DNA of 64,000 nucleotides, from NCBI RefSeq assembly GCF_024749285.1, contig NZ_CP087196.1, positions 2,666,001 to 2,730,000 of the forward strand, written 5' to 3'. The DNA comes from Pseudomonas sp. B21-015. GTDB taxonomy: Bacteria > Pseudomonadota > Gammaproteobacteria > Pseudomonadales > Pseudomonadaceae. Below the pieces are notes generated by a model. It saw only the letters and a program-made list of their open reading frames with translations, had not been told where the DNA came from and did not search any database. Below are positions 5,976 through 14,368 of the stretch, in pieces. Position 1 is the first letter of the stretch, and each line of letters opens with the position of its first letter. Both the position numbers and the translations under genes were made by a program.

Positions 5976-8094
5976 AAGAAGGGTCTAGACCGCGCAATGT
6001 GGCTTGAAGGCGCCTGACTGAGGCTGCAAGCCACAGATCGTCCGGAAGCCCAATTTCTGCCACCAATCTATCAACGACCTCTAAAACTGCGTCGGCATCA
6101 ATCATCTCGTTCATGCTGCTTCGATTACTGATATAGCCTGGACGAACCGTTAGGGCAGCGAAGGTCGCGACTGCGTCCATGTTGTCCAGTTGCGCCGTAA
6201 GGCTGCTCCTAAGTTCCTCATCCCATCGTTTACTATTGGCGATGCAATAAACCGCTTCCATATCAGGAAGTCGCCGCAGTGCGGTTCCATCCATCACAGC
6301 ACAGCGATAACGGGGTAATTCTCGCTCCAACAATTTTGACGTTTCGTTTTTGCTGTAGATTACTTCGCCGCCATTCGGGCGTGAATGCTGGGTAAGATTA
6401 TGGGCGTAAAGATGCTTCCGTAAAAGCCATGGCACTATGAGAAGGTCACCATCCGCTATCAAAGCCTCAACGGTTGCTTTAACACGTATCGTGCCTTCAG
6501 CAGCTGATTTCGCGTGCTGCCATAAGATAGTCCCAGCATCATCCACCAAAAAGCCAAGGGTCTCTTCGCTCCTAATCCAGTCTTGCTGCCGAACAAGCGT
6601 ACGGGCCAAAGCTACCCAGAAGACCCTATCGCCGTCATGAGAAAGCTCTGGAAGTAAGTCGCCAAGTCGATCAAACAGCGCGAGAAACTGCTCGCTTTGT
6701 TGCAAATGCAAAAGGACGATTTCCATCTGATCGAAGTTACCGATGCTCCAGATCTTTTCGATTTCAGCCCTAGCCATCATGCCCGGTGGATTACCTAGGT
6801 AGAGCAAGCGTATGAGGTTTCGACGTTTAGCAATCCTTTTGCCGTTGGACTCTTTGGTTTCGTTGCTGAACCTAGGGAAAAGCACTTGTAGAATCTCGCG
6901 ATAGGCATCTGCGCTAGGGCCAAGTATGTCAGTAACAGAGAGTTCTTTATCTTTGTTATTTTGGCGTGAGACACTTCTTTCCAAGAGTTCATGATCGCTG
7001 GGATCATCAATTACGGCTTCAAGATTATTGATGATAAGATCACGTACCGCAGGAGCTTTTGTGAGAAGCCAGCTGTACCCCAGGACATCGTAGGGACATA
7101 TCTCGCCGCGTATAATTTCTTCCAGCACTGCGAACGCACCGACCAGCCGCTTGATTTCACGTGGGGTACGCGCAGCTCGGATTAGTTGTCGAAGAATTTC
7201 CTCTTGGTATGGCTCTATAGCGTCTGGAAGTTTAACGTTGTTGATGCGTAACGAGTTAGCTAGCAGCGCCTTGACATCATCTGCGAACAGCGGACGTAGC
7301 GAGATCGGAAATTGGATTATCTTTTCCAGGTAGCTTTCTCCAGTTCGCCGCCGCTCCGCCAGATCGCTACCTCTTCCAAGCGCTTGTGCCACGCGATCTG
7401 GATCGTAGGCCACTAGATAGGAGATTCCTCTGATGTCACCTACTGCTTTCACAAGCTGGGCCACTGCGCGAACTTCGTCATCCTCAACTCGGTCCAGTTC
7501 GTCTATTAACACAACGACCGGCACGTTCGCCTTAGCAAGCTTCGCTTCGAGTGCTTTTCGTTCCTGATTCGCCGATAGATCCTTTGGCTTGATTAATGCC
7601 TTAAGGCCCTTGATGGCGCATTTTTCCCAAAAAGTAGTAGCGGCGCCGCCACTGCCAAAAGCGTCAATGACGGCAGCAACCGTAGTACCGGTAAACTCAA
7701 TGGATGCCTTATACCGCTCGAGTTGTAGCTGTACCTCTCTTGCTTTCTCGCTGGTACTACGGCCGAGCGCTTCACGTAGGCTACTGAAGTATGCCTGCAC
7801 CAACTCGTCGCGCCCTTTGAAAAGCCAAGGGTTCAAAGTCGCCACTACAACACTATCCAGCTGCTTCAGTTCTGCACTCAGCAAGTTAAGGATACTCGAT
7901 TTTCCGAGCCCCCATTCACCGGTCAGGCCTATGACAAAACCTGTTGCACAGCGGGTGATTTCTCCCTCAGTGCTTCGTTCGGTGTGAACTAGCGCTTTGA
8001 TAAGGCTGGCGATGAACGGGCCACGATCCAATGCATCAGCTTCAGCTTTTTCGATGGCCCGATCTTGGCGCGCCAAGTGATCATTGGTTTCCAT
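5938..8094 (-). CDS. KAP family P-loop NTPase
   Basis: The 718-residue product has a Walker A (GEWGLGKSS, K65), the KAP-type NPW motif (ATLNPWLFKG, about 87-95), a Walker B (VVVLIDELDR, D198-E199) and an arginine-containing sensor region (RTPREIKRLVGAF, about 310). KAP NTPases are STAND/AAA-like switches frequent in phage defence systems. There is no clear transmembrane insert between Walker A and B, unlike many KAP proteins, so it is likely cytosolic. Residues 380-718 are helical and not recognised; they may sense a trigger. It is the first gene of a two-gene leftward operon with the HNH-like protein, inside inverted MITE-like repeats. Confidence 0.88.
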   Translation of the reverse strand: METNDHLARQDRAIEKAEADALDRGPFIASLIKALVHTERSTEGEITRCATGFVIGLTGEWGLGKSSILNLLSAELKQLDSVVVATLNPWLFKGRDELVQAYFSSLREALGRSTSEKAREVQLQLERYKASIEFTGTTVAAVIDAFGSGGAATTFWEKCAIKGLKALIKPKDLSANQERKALEAKLAKANVPVVVLIDELDRVEDDEVRAVAQLVKAVGDIRGISYLVAYDPDRVAQALGRGSDLAERRRTGESYLEKIIQFPISLRPLFADDVKALLANSLRINNVKLPDAIEPYQEEILRQLIRAARTPREIKRLVGAFAVLEEIIRGEICPYDVLGYSWLLTKAPAVRDLIINNLEAVIDDPSDHELLERSVSRQNNKDKELSVTDILGPSADAYREILQVLFPRFSNETKESNGKRIAKRRNLIRLLYLGNPPGMMARAEIEKIWSIGNFDQMEIVLLHLQQSEQFLALFDRLGDLLPELSHDGDRVFWVALARTLVRQQDWIRSEETLGFLVDDAGTILWQHAKSAAEGTIRVKATVEALIADGDLLIVPWLLRKHLYAHNLTQHSRPNGGEVIYSKNETSKLLERELPRYRCAVMDGTALRRLPDMEAVYCIANSKRWDEELRSSLTAQLDNMDAVATFAALTVRPGYISNRSSMNEMIDADAVLEVVDRLVAEIGLPDDLWLAASVRRLQATLRGLDPSYVGYPNSPTEEL

Positions 8095-8250
8095 AATTTA
8101 AGTAGTCGCTTTCCATATGTGAGAAACAATCGCTTTTGGAATGAACTGTTGAATCATCTTGCGCAGAGCCTTTTCTTCCTATGTATACCGGCAGCTTAGT
8201 CGGTGAAATCAAACAATTGCTCATACGAAAATGAGCATGTACTACGCTAA

Positions 8251-8288
8251 TAAAAAGCCCGCCGACACGCTAACGATGACGGAGGGCT
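8251..8288 (-). terminator. Terminator after the 44-residue gene
   Basis: Minus strand AGCCCTCCG ... CGGCGGGCT followed by TTTTT, read after the stop at 8301. The stem is imperfect and the loop about 20 nt, but the U tract is clear. Confidence 0.6.
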
Positions 8289-8300
8289 GTCAGCCTGTAG

Positions 8301-8435
8301 TTAGTCTCCAGGCTTGTGCTTATGGATAGGCAAAGTAGGGTGTTTTTTATCGTTGGGTGGATTCACATGCCGTCTGCGGTCTTCCTTGCCATCATCGCGC
8401 TTTGGCTTCGGGCCTGGCTTGATATCAGTAAACAT
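8301..8435 (-). CDS. Small basic 44-residue protein
   Basis: MFTDIKPGPKPKRDDGKEDR followed by RRHVNPPNDKKHPTLPIHKH and a short end: highly charged, proline-rich, no hydrophobic segment, probably disordered. The ATG at 8435 is chosen because CAGGAG lies 6 bases upstream; a longer frame from 8492 has no ribosome binding site. A terminator follows. The clean gene signals argue for a real gene, but no family or function is recognised. Confidence 0.55.
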   Translation of the reverse strand: MFTDIKPGPKPKRDDGKEDRRRHVNPPNDKKHPTLPIHKHKPGD

Positions 8436-8554
8436 ACGTACTCCTGTAAAGAACGGTAGATGAGAAGCTTTGAAAACGTAGCACATAGCCATTCAACTAG
8501 CTCATTTCGCTTAAACAACCGGCGCCGCTCAAGCCAGCTTGACTGACCGCTTCT

Positions 8555-8740
8555 GGCCGATTCTGTTGAAAAAGTCGGTTCTTCCAGACTGCCCACGCAC
8601 TGACTGCTAAAAATGCCTTTTTTGCGCGCAGCTACGCGAAATCCGAGCCCGGAATCCTCTGCTCAAAGTAAAGATTTCAATCTCAAGCGCGTACTTTTCT
8701 GCCGTGGAAACCATGGCCGACTTTTTCAACAGAATCGGCC
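8555..8740 (-). repeat. MITE-like element, copy 2 (inverted, 186 bp)
   Basis: Inverted copy of 4973-5158 with perfect 24-bp terminal inverted repeats. With copy 1 it brackets the KAP/HNH-like operon and the 44-residue gene. No transposase is encoded. Confidence 0.8.
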
Positions 8741-8878
8741 GTTAACTGCCTTTAGTGAAGTACAGCTTTGGGTCGAAAGTAGCCGGTGACAGCTTCATCA
8801 ATTGACCATACTCCAATCAACCTATTGCAGGTTCCAATTGGGGGCACTGTCGCTGCTTTCTCGAAAGGAATCGACACC

Positions 8879-9094
8879 ATGCCAAGCGATTATTCACTGT
8901 CGGATGTACTGGAAAGGCTGTTCGAAAATCAGCAGGCCTTAGAGGCGGCCATTATGGAGTTGACCCTGCTGATTGAGGAGCAAGGGGCACAGGAAATGGG
9001 CGGAAATGTCCGTGGTGCACTGTGGACCATGGGTGAAAACGCCGGTCATATCAAACAAGGCCTGACTCGATTGAAGAAATTGGACATCGGCTAG
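8879..9094 (+). CDS. Conserved small pseudomonad protein (71 aa)
   Basis: MPSDYSLSDVLERLFENQQA, then a helical body (LEAAIMELTLLIEEQGAQE) and an end GENAGHIKQGLTRLKKLDIG. The start is the ATG at 8879 because GAAAGGAA lies upstream; an earlier in-frame ATG at 8786 has none. The product is short, acidic and fully helical, probably a soluble dimer. I believe similar proteins occur in other Pseudomonas but can give no function. It is followed by a second small gene at 9289 on the same strand. Confidence 0.65.
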   Translation: MPSDYSLSDVLERLFENQQALEAAIMELTLLIEEQGAQEMGGNVRGALWTMGENAGHIKQGLTRLKKLDIG

Positions 9095-9288
9095 GTGCAA
9101 CACCTTTGCCAAGGCTGCCTGAATCCGACTCCAAAGTGCCTATGGGCGCATCGTTCGAGGGTTCTGACGACGATCAGACGCTTGATGCCAAAAAGGCGGA
9201 GAGTTGATTCTGGCAAGCGATGAGCAGACATTTTTTTGCGATTTACTCTGATACGCTGCTGAAGCACTCGTTTACAGGAGTTGTTCGC

Positions 9289-9669
9289 ATGATTGGCAAG
9301 TTAATTTCGACGGGTTTCAGTTTGGCCACCTTGCCCGCACGCCTGACTTTTCGCAGCGTCCGCGCCTTGGCCATGACGCCTGCCGAAGCCAGCCGCCTGC
9401 TGGCGGACATGCGTCAGGCATCGGATCAGGCGGTGCAGGAACTCCAGGGGCTGTTGGCCAACGTCGATGCGGACATGACCCACAAAACGGCGCACCTCAG
9501 TGCTGCCGACAAGCGCCTGGCAGCCGAACTGGCCCTGCACGCCGCCGAACAACACCTGAACATGGCCGCGATCAACATTCTGCGGGCCGTCTGGCTGACG
9601 CTTCACTCGACGCCGAACTTGCCGCCAAGCGAGCTTGATAAGCGGCTTGAACAGACACGTAACGACTAA
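9289..9669 (+). CDS. Helical membrane-associated small protein (126 aa)
   Basis: MIGKLISTGFSLATLPARLT followed by a helical region (PAEASRLLADMRQASDQAVQ, and LAAELALHAAEQHLNMAAIN) and a C-terminal KRLEQTRND. The first 30 residues are amphipathic or weakly hydrophobic and may attach to the membrane. The ATG at 9289 is preceded by CAGGAG at 8 bases, a better start than the upstream ATG at 9220. The heptad-rich middle suggests a coiled coil. No function is known to me. Confidence 0.65.
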   Translation: MIGKLISTGFSLATLPARLTFRSVRALAMTPAEASRLLADMRQASDQAVQELQGLLANVDADMTHKTAHLSAADKRLAAELALHAAEQHLNMAAINILRAVWLTLHSTPNLPPSELDKRLEQTRND

Positions 9670-9841
9670 CAGACCGTTCGGCGGATCGGTCGATCCGAGC
9701 GAGAAATGGGAGCTCAGCATCCTTGAATCGGCGCTTCATGTGCAGGTGGGGTTTATGGAGCGCTTACAATTCGGTTAGTCAGTCCGGTTCACCTCACTGG
9801 CAGCTATTGGCGACAGTTTAGTTGCGACCATCGCAGAGGAA

Positions 9842-10462
9842 TTACACCTCCGTCTGTTCAGCCATTTCTAGGGCATCATCGACCTCGATACCCAGGTATC
9901 TGACAGTGCTTTCAAGCTTCGTATGACCAAGCAGGAGTTGCACAGCTCTCAGGTTCTTCGTCCTGCGATAGATCAGCGATGACTTGGTTCGCCGGAGCGT
10001 GTGAGTACCGTACATGGTTGGGTCAAGACCAATGGTTGTCACCCACGCTTTGACTATTCGAGCGTATTGCCTGGTGGATAGATGGGCTGAGCCGTGCAAC
10101 CGGGTCGGAAACAAGAAGTCCTCGCTGCGGAGGCGGGCCTGATGCATCCAAGCCTCCTGAACTGTTCGGGTTTGCTCTGTGATTTCAAGTTGCACTGGGT
10201 GCTGGGTTTTCTGCTGCATCACGATGGCCCGTGACGACACATGTTCCCCATGGGCTATGTCTCGGACTCGCAGCTTGGTGAAGTCACAGGCACGCAGCTT
10301 GCTGTCGATGGCCAAGTTGAAGAGAGCCAGATCCCGTGTTTTCTCCGCGAGCTGGAGTCTTACCCGAATGGCCCAGATATCTCTGACTCGGAGCGGGGCT
10401 TTCTGTCCGACTAGCTTTCCCTTGTTCCAAGGCTGATGACTATATGTAGCAATGATCTTCAT
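9842..10462 (-). CDS. Short tyrosine recombinase/integrase
   Basis: The 206-residue product is a minimal tyrosine recombinase lacking the long N-terminal arm-binding domain. All catalytic residues are visible: R57 (DSKLRACDF), K85 (MQQKTQH), H154 and R157 (GTHTLRRTK), H180 (LLLGHTK) and the nucleophile Y189 (STVRYLGI). It catalyses strand exchange at specific sites. The full set and normal length for this short family suggest it is active. It lies mid-island with no att site beside it, so it need not be the enzyme that placed the island at the tRNA. Its ribosome binding site is buried in a hairpin (see 10468-10489). Confidence 0.9.
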   Translation of the reverse strand: MKIIATYSHQPWNKGKLVGQKAPLRVRDIWAIRVRLQLAEKTRDLALFNLAIDSKLRACDFTKLRVRDIAHGEHVSSRAIVMQQKTQHPVQLEITEQTRTVQEAWMHQARLRSEDFLFPTRLHGSAHLSTRQYARIVKAWVTTIGLDPTMYGTHTLRRTKSSLIYRRTKNLRAVQLLLGHTKLESTVRYLGIEVDDALEMAEQTEV

Positions 10463-10467
10463 GGTTT

Positions 10468-10489
10468 GTCCTCCACGTTGAGGGAGGAC
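10468..10489 (-). promoter_or_regulatory. Hairpin sequestering the integrase ribosome binding site
   Basis: On the minus strand GTCCTCC and GGAGGAC form a 7-bp perfect stem with an 8-nt loop; the second arm holds the GGAGG Shine-Dalgarno, 5 bases before the ATG. Such a fold would limit translation of the recombinase. Confidence 0.6.
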
Positions 10490-10557
10490 AAGGGTGGATC
10501 AGTCACGGTGCGTGGTGGTCGCTAACCGACCCATAGCTGCCGGTGGCAGCAGGCATA

Positions 10558-10577
10558 AATCGGCCAATAGCGGACGT
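10558..10577. repeat. 20-bp repeat shared with the outer edge of MITE copy 1
   Basis: AATCGGCCAATAGCGGACGT is identical to 5151-5170, the border and flank of the first MITE-like copy. It is probably a remnant of a related repeat, lying between the integrase and the LysR gene. Confidence 0.6.
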
Positions 10578-11495
10578 TTAGATTAGTGAAAATAAATCCG
10601 TCCCCTTTCTCCCCGGAAAAACCCGGGCGCAGAGGAAGTCGACGAATACCCGCACCTTAGGAGAAGGGTGTTTACTGGAAGGCCAGAGTAAATGAAACTC
10701 GCCATTGCGCTCTGTGTGCTCTGGCAAAACGGTCCACAGCTGCCCCTCGGTGAGCGCCTGCCTCACGGAGAACTCCGGCAGATAGGCGATGCCCAGTCCC
10801 CGCAAGGCAAAGCATAAACGGGTTTCGATGGTGTTGCAGATCATCGAAATGGGCAAGGATAACTCGGGCTCCTCAGCAGTACGACGCAAGGCCCAGGTTT
10901 CCAGCTTGCCGCTATTGGGGAAACGGTAGTGCAAGCAGCTGTGCAGCAGCAGATCGGTTGGTACTTTTGGCGTACCACGCGCTGCCAGGTAGTCCGGCGA
11001 GGCGACCAGCAACGAACGGAATGAACCGAGCTTACGGGCCGATAAACGCGAATCCGTAGGCGCGCCGGTTCTGACCACGACGTCGAAACCTTCCTCGATC
11101 ACATCGACCAGGCGGTCGCTGAAGTCTAGGTCCAATTCAATGGCCGGGTACTCACGCATAAAGTCGCCGAGCACCGGATGTACCAGCGAACTGACCAAGG
11201 GCAGGCTGACCCTCAAGCGTCCACGTGGAGCGACGCTGGCTTGCGACAGTTCCAGTTGAGCCGCCTCGATTTCTGCCAGAATCCGACGGCTGCGCTCCAG
11301 AAACAGCATGCCTTCGGCAGTCGGCGTGACGCTGCGCGTGCTGCGGTGAAACAGGCGAACACCGAGCTTCTCTTCCAGCCGCGCCACGCTCTTGCCGATG
11401 GCCGACGCCGACACCCCCAGCATTCGGCCGGCCGCAACGAAACTGCGATTTTCAGCGACCTGCACAAACACCACAAAGCCATTCAAGCTGTCCAT
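10578..11495 (-). CDS. LysR family transcriptional regulator
   Basis: The 305-residue protein opens with a winged HTH (MDSLNGFVVFVQVAENRSFV, SASAIGKSVARLEEKLGVRL, FHRSTRSVTPTAEG) and continues with a LysR substrate-binding domain of the type-2 periplasmic fold. The ATG at 11495 has GGAGGG upstream; earlier ATGs at 11528 and 11507 are less likely. It is divergent from the serine hydrolase and MFS genes, the usual arrangement of a LysR regulator and its target operon, so the 116-bp gap at 11496-11610 probably holds the operator. The inducer is unknown. Confidence 0.9.
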   Translation of the reverse strand: MDSLNGFVVFVQVAENRSFVAAGRMLGVSASAIGKSVARLEEKLGVRLFHRSTRSVTPTAEGMLFLERSRRILAEIEAAQLELSQASVAPRGRLRVSLPLVSSLVHPVLGDFMREYPAIELDLDFSDRLVDVIEEGFDVVVRTGAPTDSRLSARKLGSFRSLLVASPDYLAARGTPKVPTDLLLHSCLHYRFPNSGKLETWALRRTAEEPELSLPISMICNTIETRLCFALRGLGIAYLPEFSVRQALTEGQLWTVLPEHTERNGEFHLLWPSSKHPSPKVRVFVDFLCARVFPGRKGTDLFSLI

Positions 11496-11610
11496 GCTGC
11501 CCTCCATTGCGGATGTTCTGCTCCGCATAAAATGGAACTCTACCCCAGTTTTTCTTTAATCCTAGACTTTCTATCGTGGCGGGGCTCTCCACTCTCAGAA
11601 GGAACTGCGC

Positions 11611-12804
11611 ATGACCCTCCCCGAAATCGCTTTATCCACGGGCACGCTTTCCCGTCAATTGTCCGCGCGCATTGAAGCAACGGTCCAGCAAGCGCTGGAG
11701 CAGCAGCGACTGGTTGGCGCGGTAGTATTGGTGGCCCGCGATGGCGAGTTGGTCCATCGCCAGGCGGCCGGCTGGGCCGACCGCGAGAAGCGGTTGCCGA
11801 TGAGCGTAGAGGCGGTGTTTCGCTTGGCATCGGTCAGCAAACCTATTGTCTCGACGGCGGCGCTGGTGTTGGTAGCGCAAGGCCGTCTCGGTCTGGATGA
11901 CAGCGTTGAGCGGTGGTTGCCCGAGTTTCGGCCACAGTTGGCTGATGGACGTGCTGCCCGCATCACGGTGCGGCATTTGCTTAGTCACACGGCGGGGCTT
12001 GGCTATCGCTTTTTCGAAGCCGATGCGCATGGCCCCTATGCACAGGCCGGTGTCTCGGATGGTATGGATGCGTCCACCGTCAGCCTCACCGAGAACCTGA
12101 GCCGCATCGCCAGCGTGCCGCTGCTGTACGAGCCCGGCACGGCCTGGGGCTATTCGGTGGCAACCGATGTACTAGGTGCTGTGATTCAGCGGGTGCAGGG
12201 CGAGCAACTGGCTGATGCGGTGCGCCAGCTCGTGACTGATCCGCTGCGCATGACCGATACCGGCTTTGCCGCGCTGGACCCATCGCGCGTGCCTACCGCC
12301 TACGTCAGTGCGACTCCCGAGCCCCATGCGCTGGCCGAAGGCGAAATCGTTTCTCCGTTCGAGGGGGCGATCGGCATCCCGTTCAGCCCCGCCCGCATCT
12401 TCAACCCGCAGGCGTTTGCGTCGGGTGGTGCCGGTATGGCCGGAACAGCCGAGGACTTCCTGCGCCTCCTTGAAACATTGCGTCGCGGCGGCGGTGAGCT
12501 GCTGTCCACGGCACTCGTCGAGGAGATGGCACTCGATCAAACCGGCGGCCGGGAATTACCCGCTGCACCGGGGTTCGGCTTTGGTCTGGGGTTCTCGATA
12601 CTGCGCGATCCGGCCTTGGCGGTCACCCCCGAGTCGCCAGGCACCTGGCGTTGGGGTGGCGCCTATGGCCATTCGTGGTGTGTGGATCGACAGCAGAAGC
12701 TGAGTGTCGTCGCCTTCACCAACACGTTGTACGAGGGCATGTCGGGACGGTTCGTAACCGACCTGCGGGACGCGGTATACGGCGTCGCGGAGCTAGGCCA
12801 ATGA
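11611..12804 (+). CDS. Serine hydrolase, class C beta-lactamase / EstB-like esterase
   Basis: The 397-residue product has the penicillin-binding-fold motifs: SVSK (nucleophile S74, K77), YSV (Y181) in place of YxN, and a GHSW-type third motif near the C-terminus (WGGAYGHSW). Family members cleave esters or, more rarely, beta-lactams. There is no signal peptide, which favours a cytoplasmic esterase over a periplasmic beta-lactamase. Its stop overlaps the start of the MFS gene (ATGA), so the pair is co-translated and probably handles one compound by hydrolysis and export. The divergent LysR gene is the likely regulator. Confidence 0.85.
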   Translation: MTLPEIALSTGTLSRQLSARIEATVQQALEQQRLVGAVVLVARDGELVHRQAAGWADREKRLPMSVEAVFRLASVSKPIVSTAALVLVAQGRLGLDDSVERWLPEFRPQLADGRAARITVRHLLSHTAGLGYRFFEADAHGPYAQAGVSDGMDASTVSLTENLSRIASVPLLYEPGTAWGYSVATDVLGAVIQRVQGEQLADAVRQLVTDPLRMTDTGFAALDPSRVPTAYVSATPEPHALAEGEIVSPFEGAIGIPFSPARIFNPQAFASGGAGMAGTAEDFLRLLETLRRGGGELLSTALVEEMALDQTGGRELPAAPGFGFGLGFSILRDPALAVTPESPGTWRWGGAYGHSWCVDRQQKLSVVAFTNTLYEGMSGRFVTDLRDAVYGVAELGQ

Positions 12805-13991
12805 ACTCGGAAGTGCAGGATCGCATGCCTTATGCACCCTTGTTGGCGCTGGCAATGGCCGCCTTCATCACCATCCTTACCGAAGCACTGCCGGCTGGTC
12901 TGCTGCCGCAGATGGCACAGGGGCTGGCCGTCTCCGAGGCGTGGGTCGGGCAAACCGTCACCGCCTATGCCATTGGATCGCTGATGGCCGCCATGCCGTT
13001 AACGGCGGCCACACAAGGATTTCGTCGCCGTCCCTTGCTACTCGCTGCCATCGCCGGCTTTGCCATTGCCAACACGGTCACGACGTTTTCGACCAGCTTC
13101 ACGTTGACGATCGCGGCGCGCTTTCTGGCCGGCGTTGCGGCGGGGCTACTGTGGGCGTTATTGGCCGGCTATGCCGCGCGCTTAGTACCCGAACACCGCA
13201 AAGGCCGCGCCATCGCGATTGCGATGGTGGGCACACCCCTGGCGCTCTCGTTGGGCATCCCGGCCGGAACCTTTCTGGGCAACGTCCTGGGATGGCGCAT
13301 GTGCTTCGGCATCATGAGCCTGCTGGCCGTGCTGCTGATGGCATGGGTGCGCTTCAACGTGCCGGACTTCGCCGGAAAGGCTGAACAAAAACGTCTGTCG
13401 CTGCGCTACGTATTCACACTGTGGGGCATTCGCCCCGTGCTCTTCGTGGTACTGGCGTTCGTCCTTGCGCACAACATTCTCTACACCTACATCGCTCCGT
13501 TTCTGCAAGTGGCCGGCCTGGGGGCGCAGACGGATGTAGTACTGCTGGTCTTCGGAATCACATCGCTGCTGGGAATCTGGATTGTTGGGCTGTTAATCGA
13601 CCAGTACCTGCGTGCGCTGACCCTGGCGAGTACCGCATTGTTTGGCATTTCAGCGATGGTGCTGGGTATAGCAGCCACTGAACCCGTTGCCGTTTTCGTA
13701 GCGATTGGCGCGTGGGGATTAGCCTTTGGCGGTGCCGCAACGTTGTTTCAAACGGCATTGGTCCGAACTGCTGGCGATGCGTCAGATGTCGCACAATCCA
13801 TGCTCGTGACTGCTTGGAACATCGCAATTGCTGGCGGGGGCATTGTGGGAGGTCTGCTACTCGACCGACTCGGCGTAGAAGCATTCCCTCCTGCACTACT
13901 GGTGCTGTTGGTGGCCACGCTGATGGTGACGTGGTCGGCCAAGTTGCGCGGGTTTCCCGTGGTGCAGGGGGTGAAATCCGATGCAATTTGA
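12801..13991 (+). CDS. MFS efflux transporter
   Basis: From the ATG at 12801 the product has 396 residues and about 12 hydrophobic helices with the MFS motif A-like loop after helix 2 (TQGFRRRPLLLA) and the motif-C-like helix 5 (GTPLALSLGIPAGTFLGN). It resembles the AraJ/SotB/CmlA-type drug:proton antiporters of the inner membrane. The 4-bp overlap with the serine hydrolase gene shows an operon. The substrate is unknown; export of a compound changed by the hydrolase is an inference from gene order. It is the last cargo gene before the right island border. Confidence 0.88.
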   Translation: MNSEVQDRMPYAPLLALAMAAFITILTEALPAGLLPQMAQGLAVSEAWVGQTVTAYAIGSLMAAMPLTAATQGFRRRPLLLAAIAGFAIANTVTTFSTSFTLTIAARFLAGVAAGLLWALLAGYAARLVPEHRKGRAIAIAMVGTPLALSLGIPAGTFLGNVLGWRMCFGIMSLLAVLLMAWVRFNVPDFAGKAEQKRLSLRYVFTLWGIRPVLFVVLAFVLAHNILYTYIAPFLQVAGLGAQTDVVLLVFGITSLLGIWIVGLLIDQYLRALTLASTALFGISAMVLGIAATEPVAVFVAIGAWGLAFGGAATLFQTALVRTAGDASDVAQSMLVTAWNIAIAGGGIVGGLLLDRLGVEAFPPALLVLLVATLMVTWSAKLRGFPVVQGVKSDAI

Positions 13992-14368
13992 ATGTGCTAA
14001 TGTGGTAGCAGGCAGCGGCGAACCTCGTTAACAGCGCATCCCAAAGCTTTTGGACGGAAGTGGACCGGCATGACAGCTATCGCCAACCTTTGCCGCGTGG
14101 TTCGAACAGGTCTGCATAGCCCCTTGAGTAGTGTCTGTACGAGATCTGCAATCCATACCCAGTGTCCGCTTCTGGCCCGTTAGCTGCCGCTCCTGATTCA
14201 CAGCTGTTGGCCGGAAGCTGATTATCGATCCTGACCGAATACCCATTTTGCGTGCGAGTCGAGTTTCTTGATCCAGGTAGGAGAGGTCGGTACGGAACGG
14301 GAGGGTTGCGGAAATAGCTCAAAAGATGCGGAAACGATATAGAAATGGTGCAACAGAAATCGCACACT
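13992..14368. other. Non-coding right end of the island
   Basis: About 380 bp with no convincing gene on either strand. A stretch near 14160-14225 (TCCGCTTCTGGCC ... TTGGCCGGAAGC) resembles the palindromic context around the MITE-like copies. Possibly the second attachment arm region. Confidence 0.4.

Noticed and set aside
4973..8740. A true composite transposon
   Set aside because: No transposase or clear target duplication is visible, so only MITE-like repeats are claimed.
11611..12804. Periplasmic AmpC beta-lactamase
   Set aside because: No signal peptide, and YSV replaces the YxN motif; an EstB-like esterase is more likely.
14077..14180. Minus-strand frame with SYRHYSRGYADLFEPRGK, faintly like an outer-membrane beta-barrel end
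   Set aside because: Too short, no start, and resemblance only by eye; not enough to call a gene remnant.
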